This document shows positions 13,021-24,638 of a stretch of DNA of 64,000 bases, one piece after another. A model generated the notes under the pieces. It ran no database searches, was not told the DNA's origin, and worked only from the letters and a program-made list of their open reading frames with translations. This DNA is from Paraspadella gotoi. Lineage: Eukaryota; Chaetognatha. The DNA lies in NCBI GenBank assembly GCA_051294375.1, contig CM119268.1, forward strand, positions 16,756,467-16,820,466, in the 5' to 3' direction. Within the stretch, counting starts at the first letter, position 1. Every line of letters starts with the position of its first letter. The position numbers were made by a program, and so were the translations under genes.

Positions 13021-13736
13021 CCACTTTCTCTCCCTCACCTTTTCCTTTAAAAAATGTAGCAAGTATACTTTTTATGAATATAAATTTGCCCTTAAAGATG
13101 AATAATTAATTAGGCACGAACTATCAATTAATACTGAAAGTTATAGATGACCCTGGCGGCCCTTTTAGTAATAGTTTTATCATTCGCTTTCTTTTTAAGT
13201 TCCCAATCAATATTCACTTGTTCTCTCTTTCATTCGTCTCTTCATTGTAACTCAATTTCTTTTTTTTCTTACTTTAATTTTTTCATCAACACAATACTAT
13301 TCCAAAATTCTTTTTTTTTAAACAAAATATTTTTTTCTTCTTTTTTTTGGGGGGGGTTTGAAAAGATAGGGTGTTGGTTAAAGGCAATCGACCTGATTCG
13401 TGCATTTTCAAACCTCCTTTCAATTTTCAAGACTGAATATTTAAATTAAGTTTGAAGAAAAAAAAGTTGAGAAGTTAGCAAAAAAAAATAGAACAGAAAG
13501 ACAGCGACAATGATAAAGAAAGAAAGATCGACCGAGAAGATAGAAAGAAGGATAGAAAAAGAAGAGAGCAAATCCAAAACGTAAACGCAAATAACCGACG
13601 GAGAAATGAAAAAGAGATCCAGTTTTCTTGATTCGTTTACGATTTTTTTTTTTCATTCTTATTTTTTTATTTTTTTATTTTTTTAAAAACGACGAATCCA
13701 TTAGTTTTTTGAAACAAAGAAAATGGCGGCCTCAAA

Positions 13737-13862
<126 letters not shown>

Positions 13863-14493
13863 TTCCCAAAAAGGAAAAAAGTCTTGTTTTGAACATTTAT
13901 TACCGAGGGACTTTGGGTCCAAGGAAACAAAATCAGCGTGAAATGTTGAAAAAAAAACAAAAGCGAAAAATTTAGAAACGAAAATAATAATAAAAATGAT
14001 AAAAAACTTATATTGAAAAGACGGCAAATCAGAGTCGACGTGACATGTGTTTTCACTGTCAGAGATATAGTATCACTTTCTATTATCGCAAATTGATATA
14101 CACATGTTGAGGATTTGTTTAAATAAAATATATTTAAAGGGATTATCAAAGTTATAGCTTTTAAAATGAGAAGACCAGAAAACAACTAATTATCTCCTGG
14201 TGTACATTAATAAATTATGTATCGAAACCCGCATATTTTAACATTTTTTCCTTTAAATTACTTTGGTAAAAGATCCACCGTTTAACTGTCACAAAAAGAA
14301 CGAATTTTTCGACAGACGAATCCTGGCGTCTCTTTTGATTTATGAACTACAAATGTATTTTTTAAGGAATGAGTCAGTTGAAAAATAGTTATACCGAGAG
14401 AGTGGAGAAACAAAGCGATTAACTTAATCTTAAGAGTAATATTTTGAGAAAACTAAACATGACAAGGAGATAGAAAATGGAGAAAGACCGTGT

Positions 14494-14498
<5 letters not shown>

Positions 14499-14560
<62 letters not shown>
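14499..14560. repeat. GA microsatellite
   Basis: GA dinucleotide array of about 31 units. Confidence 0.95.
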
Positions 14561-14561
<1 letters not shown>

Positions 14562-15055
14562 CTACTAGTTTGATTTAGATTCCTAAATAATGACTTTCAT
14601 TTGAATAATTTGATTTTTTCTTGCGGCAAAAGCTCATTTCCGTTGCTTCGACTCCAAGAAGCCGGCGAAAAGAGAAGGACTTTTACAGAAGCCATGTTAT
14701 GAAACGCTTGAAGTCAATATTTTTAATTTACTGGGGGAACCTAAAATAAGTTTGTTTAATTACGTTTAGAAATAATTATAAATGATAATTATAAAATTAT
14801 TTTAATTTAGAAATACCAATAAAAATTGAGATGGAATTATTTATTATTTGTTAGTGACAATTATAAACCCGCCGCTAAAAAAACTCTGCCATTTGCAAAC
14901 CAATGCTTATTTCTTTGATTTTAAAAGTTAGTTGAGAAGAAAATACCAAAGTTATTTATGTGTATAAATTACATATTGATCGGTTAAGATATGCCTTGAC
15001 AATAAGTGGAGAAAGTTGGATTCGAAAATGGGCTTTCATTTTTCAACTCATTCTC

Positions 15056-15113
15056 ATTAAAATTATTTTTTTTCCTTAACTTACGTAAGTTAAGGAAAAA
15101 AATAAATTTTAAT
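15056..15113. repeat. Near-perfect 58-bp palindrome with no spacer
   Basis: The two arms meet at 15084/15085 (CTTAC|GTAAG). They match outward for about 29 bp with a one-base shift inside the A/T run. This could form a cruciform in DNA or a loopless hairpin in RNA. No terminator or mobile-element function can be assigned. Confidence 0.8.
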
Positions 15114-15408
15114 AAAAATAACAGTAATTTTAATAAGAATTACAGTATTTAAAAAAATATATAATAATTATATTGATACTATTTTATTCAAAAAAAGTTT
15201 TATGAGCGTAAAAGAAAAAATTAATATAAAAAGAGCGAGTTTATAAATGAGCGTCAATTTTAAAAACTATTTTCCTGCTATCATTGCTCACTGCTCAGGC
15301 ATATCATAGTCGATTAATATAAATAATTTTATATTAGCAAGATAAGCAAATTTTGGGATCAGACTGTAAACCGTTGTCTGGTGCTTGGATCGCTCGCTGA
15401 CGTCTCAG

Positions 15409-15612
15409 ATACGCTGAGACTCAGGATGTCATATTGTCCGACAGATATCAGAATGAATTCACGACAAAAAGAACAATTTCATCGTCAACACTCGGCGACT
15501 TTCTCCGGGAGAAAAAAGGACGTAATGAAGAACTTACTTCGTCGATGGCAACTTACTTGGATGAGCGCGTGGGGGAAGGACGCCAATCCCTTCCGACACC
15601 AGAGCCATCTTC
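15409..15612 (+). CDS. Candidate orphan exon, unknown protein
   Basis: Open frame between an acceptor-like CTCAG (15408) and a consensus donor TTC|GTAAGT (15613). It encodes about 67 residues of mixed polar composition (including LSDRYQNEFTTKR and STLGDFLREKKGRNEEL) with no repeat bias, unlike most open frames here. No partner exon or family was recognised. A second frame through the same DNA is also open, which lowers confidence. Confidence 0.22.
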
Positions 15613-15917
15613 GTAAGTGATGATATAAAAACGACTCCTGATGGAAAAATTGAAAAAAACAAAACAATTGTTTCTCTTATTTTATCAAAATCGGATTTTC
15701 TGAATATTTTTTTGACGGTTCTGTAAAAAGAGAGCATGAAAAAACCTGGTTAGATTTAATAATCTAAAAGAGCGAAAAAGTCCAATAAATCCGGCAATGA
15801 AGTTCTGCTTAATTGACGACAAAAAATGTCGTACGTCAATCGTTAATAATCACATCGACTTCGCCTTTTTCTTTCTCTCTGAAGACTGAATGCAAAAATT
15901 GACAAAGGGCTTCTATT

Positions 15918-16096
15918 TCTTCTCTCTCTCTCTGACTCTTCTCTCTTGCTCTCTCTCTCTCTCTTCTTCTTTCTTTCTTTCTTTTCTTTCTTTCTTTTCT
16001 TCTTTCTTTTTTTTCTTTTTCTTTCTTTCTTCTTCTTCTTTTCTTCCTTCTTTCTTCTTTTCTTTCTTTCTTTCTTTCTTCTTTCTTTCTTTTCTT

Positions 16097-16163
<67 letters not shown>

Positions 16164-16196
16164 GTCTCTCTCTCTCTGTCTATCTCTCTCTTTCTC
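15918..16196. repeat. Compound pyrimidine tract (CT, CTTT, TTC)
   Basis: About 280 bp that are almost purely C/T on the plus strand, mixing CT and CTTT arrays. It immediately borders the GC-rich block at 16199-16341. Confidence 0.95.
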
Positions 16197-16198
16197 AC

Positions 16199-16341
16199 CG
16201 ACGACGCCCCATGCGGCACTTTTGGCGGCTCTGCGGCGCCGCCTTTCGCCGCGTCGACGGAAAGGCGGGAATCTCGGCGACGAGGGCTACGACGACGACG
16301 CTGGCGACGATGACGTTCTCCACAGTTTTTCCTCGAAGTTT
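16199..16341 (-). CDS. Candidate GC-rich orphan exon
   Basis: GC-rich island bounded on the minus strand by an acceptor (CTTCAG, AG at 16343-16342) and a donor (TCG|GTGAGA at 16199). Two minus-strand frames are open. One contains VENVIVASVVVVALVAEIP, a possible signal or membrane segment. The other is Arg-rich followed by SPRRRDSRLSVDAAKGG. A plus-strand frame is open as well, so the reading is undecided. Its composition resembles the nuclear receptor A/B exons upstream on the same strand, but neither open frame ends in the phase 1 needed to precede 8304-8496 directly. Confidence 0.25.
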
Positions 16342-17259
16342 CTGAAGACACGTTTGGGGAGACGGAGTGGGAGAAAACGACTGAAAAAAATTAGGAAAGT
16401 TTAGAGGATAAAGAGAGGAAATTAAAGTCGAGAAGAAGAAAAGAAGAAAAAGAAAGTAAAATAAAGTGAAGAAACTAATATTATAGATTTTGTTTTACAT
16501 CTTAAGCAAACAAAGTTACATTTAACGAAGCATATCAAATAAATTTTAAGAAAATAAAGAGGAAAATAGAAAATATACGAGCGAGTGAAGAGGAAAGATA
16601 AGGAGATAAAGGAGTGGAGAAGAAGAAGAGGAAAGTTTGATGAAGCAAATCAGTCAAAAGCAGATTATCTACTGCGTTGAGGAAACCATTGAAACGATGT
16701 ATGTTTATTAATAAAGACGACGTTTTCTGAAGGAAGTAAATGGCGCTCGACGTTACGCAAGAGGCGTTGTTTCTCTTCTTTTGTTTTTTTTTGTTTTTTT
16801 TTTTTTGAAAAAAAAAATCTATCGGATGAGATTATATTAAGAGAAAATCCTAATAATTAGAATAGACATCAAAATGTAAGTTAATTTGTCAATTCTTCAT
16901 CGGAAAAGGGGGTCAAGATAATGAGACTCTTTTGTGCAGCTTGTTTTAAAAGAAAGAGACAGAAAAAGACGTTTCAATCAAAGAGTCTTTCAAATATTTG
17001 TAAATTTAAATGTCAGGATGACGGGGAAGGCTTCCCCTTATTCATTTATTCTTCAAAAATATTTAAATACATTTTTTTTTGCTGGAGAGCAGCGAATTGG
17101 GATTAAATCGAACTCAAAATTTCCGCATAAAACTTAAAATTTTTATTCGCGCGAATACGAAAGACAAAATACGGGAGGCGGCTGACTATGACGGCGAATT
17201 AATGGGAGATGATCATTTGAATTATGAGAGATTGTCGGGTTTTTCTCCGACAACAGATC

Positions 17260-17336
17260 GAGAGAGAGAGATGAAGAGAGATGTTTAGAGAGAGAGAGAG
17301 AGAGGAGGAGAGGATGAGAGAGGAGAGAAGAGAGAG

Positions 17337-17374
<38 letters not shown>
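17260..17374. repeat. GA-rich purine tract
   Basis: Interrupted GA dinucleotide array. Confidence 0.9.
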
Positions 17375-17378
<4 letters not shown>

Positions 17379-17822
17379 TATTCCTAATTAATAAAAACGC
17401 AAAGGCGGCTCATACTGGCTACTATCTGTGCCCCTTTGACCTGCAGAGTAGCTTCTGTCAAGAGACGTCCACGCTTAAAAATAAATCATAAACCGGAAAA
17501 CCTCCCAGGAGGCATTTTTTTTTATAAAAAAGTTTTATGGGGCTGATTATCGAGTTTTTATCGCCATTAATGATTCATGAATGATTCATTAATGACGAGC
17601 ATTTTCGATATAGAAGGACACATCGCGGTCGCAATTGTTCACGGCTTTTTATTTTTTATACAAAAATTCTGAGCATTCAGTGAACTTCACCGTCTACCGT
17701 GTTGGTCTTGACTCGGTTCGGGAATATCACTAACTGATTTTCATTGCGCAGTTATTTATATTTAAGTGTCAGGTTTCTATGATTGTATTAATATTTTTGA
17801 AGTCATACAAAAAATTGCGTCG

Positions 17823-17945
17823 TCGGGAAGTCCACCCCTCATTACCCGAGTTCGATCCTCCCGCCAGAGGCAGAAATCTGCACCAGGAAATGAACCAGAA
17901 TGAGATGATTTATGGAGTGCAGCGGACGTTCATCAGCCATCCGCC
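17823..17945 (+). repeat. Possible tRNA-derived SINE fragment
   Basis: GAGTTCGATCCTC at about 17849-17861 fits a tRNA B box (GTTCRANNC). It is followed by unusual GC-rich sequence (CCCGCCAGAGGCAG and onward) within AT-rich DNA. No A box was found at the expected distance, so this may be a 5'-truncated or unrelated element. Confidence 0.25.
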
Positions 17946-18845
17946 CAATTTTTTTCTTGACCTTATGATTCCACACAAGTTTATCGGTTATTGCCCTGGC
18001 TTTCTCTCTTTCTCTCTCTCCCTCATAAATACCATGGAACTTTTTTTAAAACCATGAGGTCTTACTCAGCGCTTGATAAGCCTAAGTATTGAATATTGGC
18101 TTAGAGCGATTTACTCAATCTAGATGTATTGTGTCACGTGACAAATGGTAGATGTTGTTGTTTCAATGTAACCATTTCTAAACTGCTTTCTTGTTACTCA
18201 TAGTACGACAACTATCATCGAGTTGAGCCAATAGAACCAGAGAGAAACAACCACAGTTGAGACATCGTCGACACCAATTTCAGAATTACAAAATTACAAA
18301 AACCAAAATTCAATGTACTCCTTGCCAGAATCATTATTATACTATAAATAAGTACTTCCAAAAATATTTTTAAACTGTTATGTCTTAGAATGGTATTAAA
18401 CAATAAGTTTTCAAACTTTTTTTTTTCAAACCGAGCGGAGAAAACCGAGCAGTTGCCTTTGCTGCATCAAAAAAAGCATTATATATTAAAGAATTTCAAA
18501 AAGATTAATATATCGTCTAAAAGCTAAGAGAGAATATTATACAAATATTTATTCAGATTTATTATAGTTATAGAGTAATAATTTTTTTTAAATTTTGTCT
18601 CGATATATGATCCCGCAAACAAAACTACGAAGGGACTTGACGTCGTCAAAAATCTTTGTTTACGTTTTGGCGGCACGTGGAAGCGTCACGCGAGAGATTT
18701 ACGATGACCATCATGTCGCCTCTAGTGTCAAGTGTCCCGTAAATTGTTTATAATTGATTCTGTATTTTATTTATCGATGGGAGGAGATTGGAAATTCCGA
18801 TCGTTCATTTCGTGGTGATCTTGTGTCGGTCGAATATTTTGGCAC

Positions 18846-18846
<1 letters not shown>

Positions 18847-18898
<52 letters not shown>

Positions 18899-18907
18899 TT
18901 AGATAGT

Positions 18908-18969
<62 letters not shown>

Positions 18970-18974
18970 GATAT
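18847..18974. repeat. GATA tetranucleotide microsatellite
   Basis: About 30 GATA units with a few GTTA interruptions near 18898-18910. Confidence 0.97.
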
Positions 18975-20489
18975 AGACTTAATTCAAAGTTCTTATTATA
19001 TATTATCCAAAAGGACGAGGCAAGTATCGAGATATAACTTATAAGCATAAAGTAATAACGTACAAGGAACAGAAGTTAAACAACAAAGAAAACCGGTTTA
19101 AACAGAGGATTGAGCTCAGCTCTTGACTCTGTATTTCCCCCAATGGTGAAACAGAACGTTTTATCGGAGCATGTCCTTGAAACCAATATCGTCGAGCAAG
19201 TTCGCTCGAACCGACTCGCACTCACTTTTGGTTCACTTTGAAAAAATAATCTTCTAAAGTTTTGATCGACATTAAAAAAACTTAAACAAAAAAAAAGGCT
19301 CTGATAAAGGAATTTTTATTTTCCGATTATTTTTAAAACGTCTGGCGGTATTGATAAGCAATGTACAGTATTTTTGAGTATTTTTAGACTTTTTAATTAA
19401 GAGTTTTATTTATAAGGTAGGGGTTATAAACTGTTTTTTATACCAGCTTTCAAAAAAAAAAAAATTTCTATTTTCTGTTTACGTTTAGATAACTTCTGAC
19501 TTTCTTTAGTAGCAAAAATTTGAGGTACCGCACAGATGGTACCCGATCCAGTTAATTTGTATCTAAAATGTGTGAGAACCAGAATGTCAAGAGAGCCTAG
19601 ATGGAATACTACTATTCCTAACAAGCCAGGATTAGAATGATAGGTAGTGAAAACACTTTCTAAAAAAATCAAATTTAAAAAATGCAAAGTGTTAACATGA
19701 AGAACGAATCATGTCAATGTCACGGTGTTACACTTACAGCCTGATCCGAAGCTCAGGGACTTCTTATATTGAACGGTTCTGTCACGAACTCATAACAATT
19801 ATTACTGTCTCTTCACTACAATATTTTTCTCTCAAAAACAATGACATAATCATTTTAGGTTAAACTGTTAAAAAAAAGGCTTTCATAGCTTAACATTAAA
19901 TGATGTATTATTATTTTCTTCCTTTTTTTAGATTAACGAAGTGGAAGAAAAAGTAGAAACCAATTTTTTGTCCTAACGAAGACACAAACTTACAAACTGC
20001 TGTACTGTAGGTCAAAAGAAGGAAATTCGAAAAGTTAAAAATTATTCATTAACTAAAAATTAACTAAAAAATATATAAAAACGCTTTACATGTTCGAGTA
20101 TGACTTGTTAATTTTTAGTTACAATTAGAACGTATAATGATATTCTTTTTTAAAAACTTAGATAATACATATATACTATTAAAAAATATATAAAAAAAAC
20201 GAGCGGCCACTCATAACGAGTGGCGTGTCTTTATCAACGAGCAGACTTTCGATGGAGCACCGTCCGTTTCCACTCGGGTCGCTCGGGTCCGAAACGGTTA
20301 AATTTATTACCAGGGTACATTATTTATTATTCAATTAATTTATTTATTACAGGTTTTCGCGAGGTTTTTTTTTTTCATTAGTTCAATGTTTTAATCGCCC
20401 ATTTTTTTCCTCTTTATTTATTATATTTAGTTATTCCATGACATCGAATTAAATAGATGACCACTCAGCATTTTTAGTGATTGCGCGAG
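18975..20489. other. AT-rich sequence, no gene seen
   Basis: Nothing recognisable. A small GC-rich patch sits at 20200-20300. Confidence 0.5.
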
Positions 20490-20534
20490 AGAAGTGAGCA
20501 GAGAGAGAGAGAGACGAGAACGAGAGAGAGAGAC

Positions 20535-20601
<67 letters not shown>

Positions 20602-20668
20602 AGAGGAGGAGGACACGAGAGACGAGCTAGGCAGAGGAGAGACGAAGAGAAGATGAGAGAGAGAGAAA
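20490..20668. repeat. GA-rich purine tract
   Basis: Interrupted GA array with several GAC and GGA variants. Confidence 0.9.
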
Positions 20669-21453
20669 TATGAGTTCAAAAGGCGACTTGAATTATGTTT
20701 ATATATTTTCTTTTAGTTATGACCGACTATTCCACGTTTGTCCGCGTCTCGAAAATCTTTTTGGAATTGGTGCGCATTTCTGGATTTTTTTATCTGTATT
20801 TTTTTGTTTTCTTTCGAGAATTTGGAGTTCGAAATTACCAGTAAAATTTTTGACGACCCAAAGGAAAAAAAAACACATGTGTACTTCGAAATTCTCGTTA
20901 AAAAATACAATTTCAAACCGGTTATTCTCTCTTTTTCTCAGTGTCTCTATATCTATGTCTCCCTCCCTTTCTCTGCATATCTCTCTCTCTCTCTATCTCT
21001 CTTTTTCCCTTTCCCCGAGGCCCCCACAATAATTTGCTTCCAGAGCAAGAAACAAGAAGTACTTGGAATGACGAAAGTGACGGCGACTGAAAATAACAGT
21101 CAGTAACAAAAAATAGATTTAAATTCATAAAAATATTTCATACTTTTTAAATCACGTGTGTTTATTTTATATCCTCCCAACGGCGACGATGAAGACGACG
21201 ACGAAGACGACGAAAATCCTCAGCAACTACGACAACAACACACAAATCTCTCTCTCTCTCTCGCTCTCTCGCTCTCTCTCTCTCTTTTTGACTCCTCTAC
21301 CTTCTTCCAAATAAAGTCGATCTAAATTTAAAATTGTCTTTGTTTTTTTAGTTTCGTCTTCGTCTTTGCCAAGAATTAAAATTTGTCGCTTTTTTTTTCA
21401 GTTTTCATTATGAATTGAATAAATTTGCATAGATGAAGAAACAAGCGATCTCT

Positions 21454-21572
21454 TTATATTCGGGTTCGGTTTCGTGTGTTTCGTTTTTCCGAAGACCCAG
21501 GCGATAAATCAGAAGCCACATTCGTCGAAGGACAATCCAATTTCTCTGTCGGTGTGTGTTTTCTATCTTCTT
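21454..21572 (-). CDS. Candidate 3'-terminal exon, unknown protein
   Basis: The minus-strand acceptor AG is at 21574-21573, behind the CT side of the microsatellite at 21581-21674. The open frame encodes about 39 residues (EEDRKHTPTEKLDCPST, NVASDLSPGSSEKRN, TRNRTRI) and ends in TAA at 21456-21454. The composition is that of an ordinary disordered C-terminus rather than of a repeat. No upstream partner exon or family was recognised, and no AATAAA signal was identified. Confidence 0.28.
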
Positions 21573-21580
21573 CTTTTAAT

Positions 21581-21581
21581 G

Positions 21582-21650
<69 letters not shown>

Positions 21651-21674
21651 GAGAGAGAGAGAGGGAGAGAGAGA
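21581..21674. repeat. GA microsatellite
   Basis: GA dinucleotide array with short GGA interruptions. Confidence 0.93.
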
Positions 21675-22674
21675 GGGTCGACATGACCCTTGCCGAGTTG
21701 TTCAGCGGAGCTGAGCTGTTGGACTTGGATCCTGGGGATAAGAAGAGTACGTATGTCACGATGACATTTTGTTCGAGTTTAGTTCGAATGTTTGGCGATA
21801 GAGGAGTTCGGTGTTCGGGACGGACATTACGACAAAACAAAAGATATTATCGAGGAGAAATCACATTAATTTGTTTTACGTATTTTAGCTCGAAAGCCGC
21901 ATGGCTCATTGAACACTGAACAATAAGGCGTAGTAAAATTTTTAAATTTAACTTTAATTAAAATTCTAAAAGTAAGGAACGAACAACATTATACTAATGA
22001 ACATTTATGCATAAAAAAAATTTATAATAAATTTTACAATTTACGCAGTAGGCCATATTTATACTAATACTAATCCAATAAATGATAAAATTTCAAAACA
22101 GTTTTTTTTTAAGATTCGTCATAAAAAGTTGATAAAAAGAAATATAACTCTTTTTAAAATTCCTTCATAAAGTGGGTCAAAAATTAGAAAAAGCTATATT
22201 TTAAGCTTAATGAAAGAATTTTTAAAAGTAATTTATATTTTCTTATATCGACTTTTGATGAGGAATTCAAATCTGCAATCAAAATTAAGAAAAGTTTATT
22301 TTGAAATTTTGCGATTTTATAAGGATAGTACTATATATAAAATATAGCCTACTGCGAAAATTAAAATACATAAAATTAATTTTTTTACAAATTAATGTTC
22401 ACTGATGGTATCTTGTTCATAATTGACTTTTAGAATTTCCGTACGCAACTTTCACTACGCCTTACTGAACAACTCATTACATCATTTTAATTCACAAATT
22501 ATTTTTAACATATGACAATTTTAATTCACTATATAATTAAAGGTCATGAAATATTTTAACTAACGACATTATTTTATTTTAATATAAATGTATATCATAA
22601 CTACATAATTAAAACTTTAGTATGATATTTATTTTTATAATGAGATTTACTGTGCTAAATACAAAACCTTTTTT

Positions 22675-22720
22675 ACCAAATGTTTCGGCATAAATTGGTA
22701 TGCCATCATCGGTGCTATAT
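22675..22720 (-). ncRNA. Hammerhead-ribozyme-like motif, copy 4
   Basis: On the minus strand: CCGATGA, one extra T, a perfect 6-bp stem GGCATA/TATGCC (arms at about 22706-22701 and 22693-22688), then GAAACA. The layout is the same as in the plus-strand copies, including the extra base, but the first core base pair context is CC instead of CT. It lies about 300 bp from, and inverted to, copy 3. Confidence 0.33.
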
Positions 22721-23009
22721 CATTTGTGATTGCGATTCCTAAAAAAACTTCAACGCATGGGGTTACTCTAACACATGACGTGTGAAAAAAAAGAACAAAA
22801 TTTGAAGGCAGATAATTTTGGATTTATGATTCTTTTTCTTTTTCAAAAATTAAATGAGGCGTTTTAAGTACGTATGTATACTTAAAGGGTCAATTTGACT
22901 TTTGAGTTTTGACTTACACACACACACACACTCTCTCTCTCTTTCTCTAAATGGTTAACCTTTCTTTTATTTTTTGAAATTTATTACCTTTTCTTGTTTT
23001 GTCTCTTTT

Positions 23010-23055
23010 AGCCACTGATGATAACTTAGAAATTAAGTCGAAATATATGGGAAAA
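23010..23055 (+). ncRNA. Hammerhead-ribozyme-like motif, copy 3
   Basis: CTGATGA at 23015-23021, a stem AACTTA/TAAGTC with one A-C mismatch at its base, then GAAAT at 23040-23044. The cleavage-site GTC is not evident, so the copy is probably inactive. Confidence 0.3.
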
Positions 23056-23099
23056 AAATGATTTTTTTTGGTTTCTAATGTTTCTAATTTATAAATCAA

Positions 23100-24005
23100 A
23101 TTTTAAACAATTAAATCAAGTCAACTTGACTTTGACTTTTTCCATGCAATTTCTCTCCCTCAATCTTCACTCCATCGAAACATTATTTCTTGCTCAATCA
23201 CACACTTCCCTACCCACAAACAAAATTTTATCTCAATGTATCCATCCAATTATGATTAATTCGAGTAATTATAGGTTAAAATAAGTAAAAAGATTCAAGT
23301 AAATGTGACTTATATTTTTTCTATTTAAACTCATTTCCACTGGTATGATTCCATCTTAAATTTTTATCCAGCTTCGTCACACACTTCCCTACCGACACAC
23401 AAAATTTAATTTTAATCTATCCATCCAATTATGATTAATTAGATCAATTATGGGTTAAAATTAGTAAAAAGATTTAAGTAAATGTGACTTGATGTTTTTT
23501 CCATTTTCCACTTTGTCTCGCCTCTCAATCATAAAACAACAATATCGATCACAAAATTAATTAATTTAATTAATTAATTAATTTATTACAAATAATTAAT
23601 AATTAATTTATTACTTATTTATTAATAATTAATTAATGCAGCTTGAATTTAAATTAATATAAAAAAGCATAATCAAATAAGGAAATAGATTGTTTGTTTC
23701 CACTTGCACGATTCCATCGAAACTTTATATCCAGCTCAAACACTCAGTTTTCTAACCACACACAAAATTTTATTCCAATCCATCCATCCAATCACGAGTA
23801 GTTAGAGTTTTTTGCTAAGGGGTGACGAACGGACAGACGGACGGACGGACATACAGCCAGACGGACGGAAGGACGGACATCATTTTTTTTTGGCATAATT
23901 TATCATGATTTGATGTTCTGACATGATTTAAGTGAATGACCGACAAGATTGAGGTGGACAGACGGACCGACCGACCGAATCTACGATAAGCAGATCCGAC
24001 AAAAA
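23100..24005 (+). repeat. Interspersed repeat family copy (GGAC/ATTA-rich), downstream of the giant gene
   Basis: Composite repeat with recognisable blocks: 'ttccactTGaACGATTCC', 'CAATCACACACTTCCCTACC', a GGAC/GGAA tract at about 23831-23875, 'ATAATTTATCAT', 'GTTCTGACATGAT', 'CCGACAAGATT', and an ATTA-rich block at 23550-23640. The same blocks recur in the same order and orientation at 32260-32950 and 34155-35180. No coding capacity was seen. Class unknown; a non-autonomous or satellite-type element is possible. Confidence 0.8.
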
Positions 24006-24371
24006 ATGCTCATATTATTAGCTGAAAATTATTTTTTTCATAATTTATAACCCTTTTAATGAAATTTTTTTTAAAAAATCGTTCATATTTTTTTTTCTCC
24101 TTTTGATTAGGAATTAAAATTTGGCGTTAAAATTGAAAAATTATAAGATTATAGCCTACTTCGAAAATTAAAACAAATACAAAACAAAAAAACAAACAAA
24201 CAAACAAAACAATTACTAATATTTAGTTTTTTATGAATTAATAATTCATAATATGTCATCGACCCCAGTTAGCTAAATCAGTCAACAGTCTAAGGAATTA
24301 ATCCTTTTTCACATTTAAAAAAAAATTAACATATTTAGTTTGCATAAGTTCTATTCGAAAGGTAGTGCATA

Positions 24372-24377
24372 TTTAAT
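24372..24377 (-). promoter_or_regulatory. Possible variant polyadenylation signal ATTAAA for the giant gene
   Basis: ATTAAA on the minus strand, about 262 nt after the stop codon at 24639. No AATAAA was seen between the stop and this site. Position and hexamer fit, but the motif is common in AT-rich DNA. Confidence 0.3.
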
Positions 24378-24638
24378 CATGAATATGATGTACAACAAAA
24401 CAGTGTAGATAAATAGGTATTACAGTAATGACTTTAGATAATATCAGTACATAAGCCACATTAGATAAATAAAACTTATAAAAGAGTGGCAATTAGTCAT
24501 TTTGTGTCAATTGAAAGACAAAAATACACTCCCTTTTCAACTTCTAGGTGCAGCTTTTAACTGCTATGTTTATACATATTTCATTGATCGTAATTGTTGT
24601 CCAGGCCTATTCCAGGAAGTCAGGAAAATAAGTTCAAA

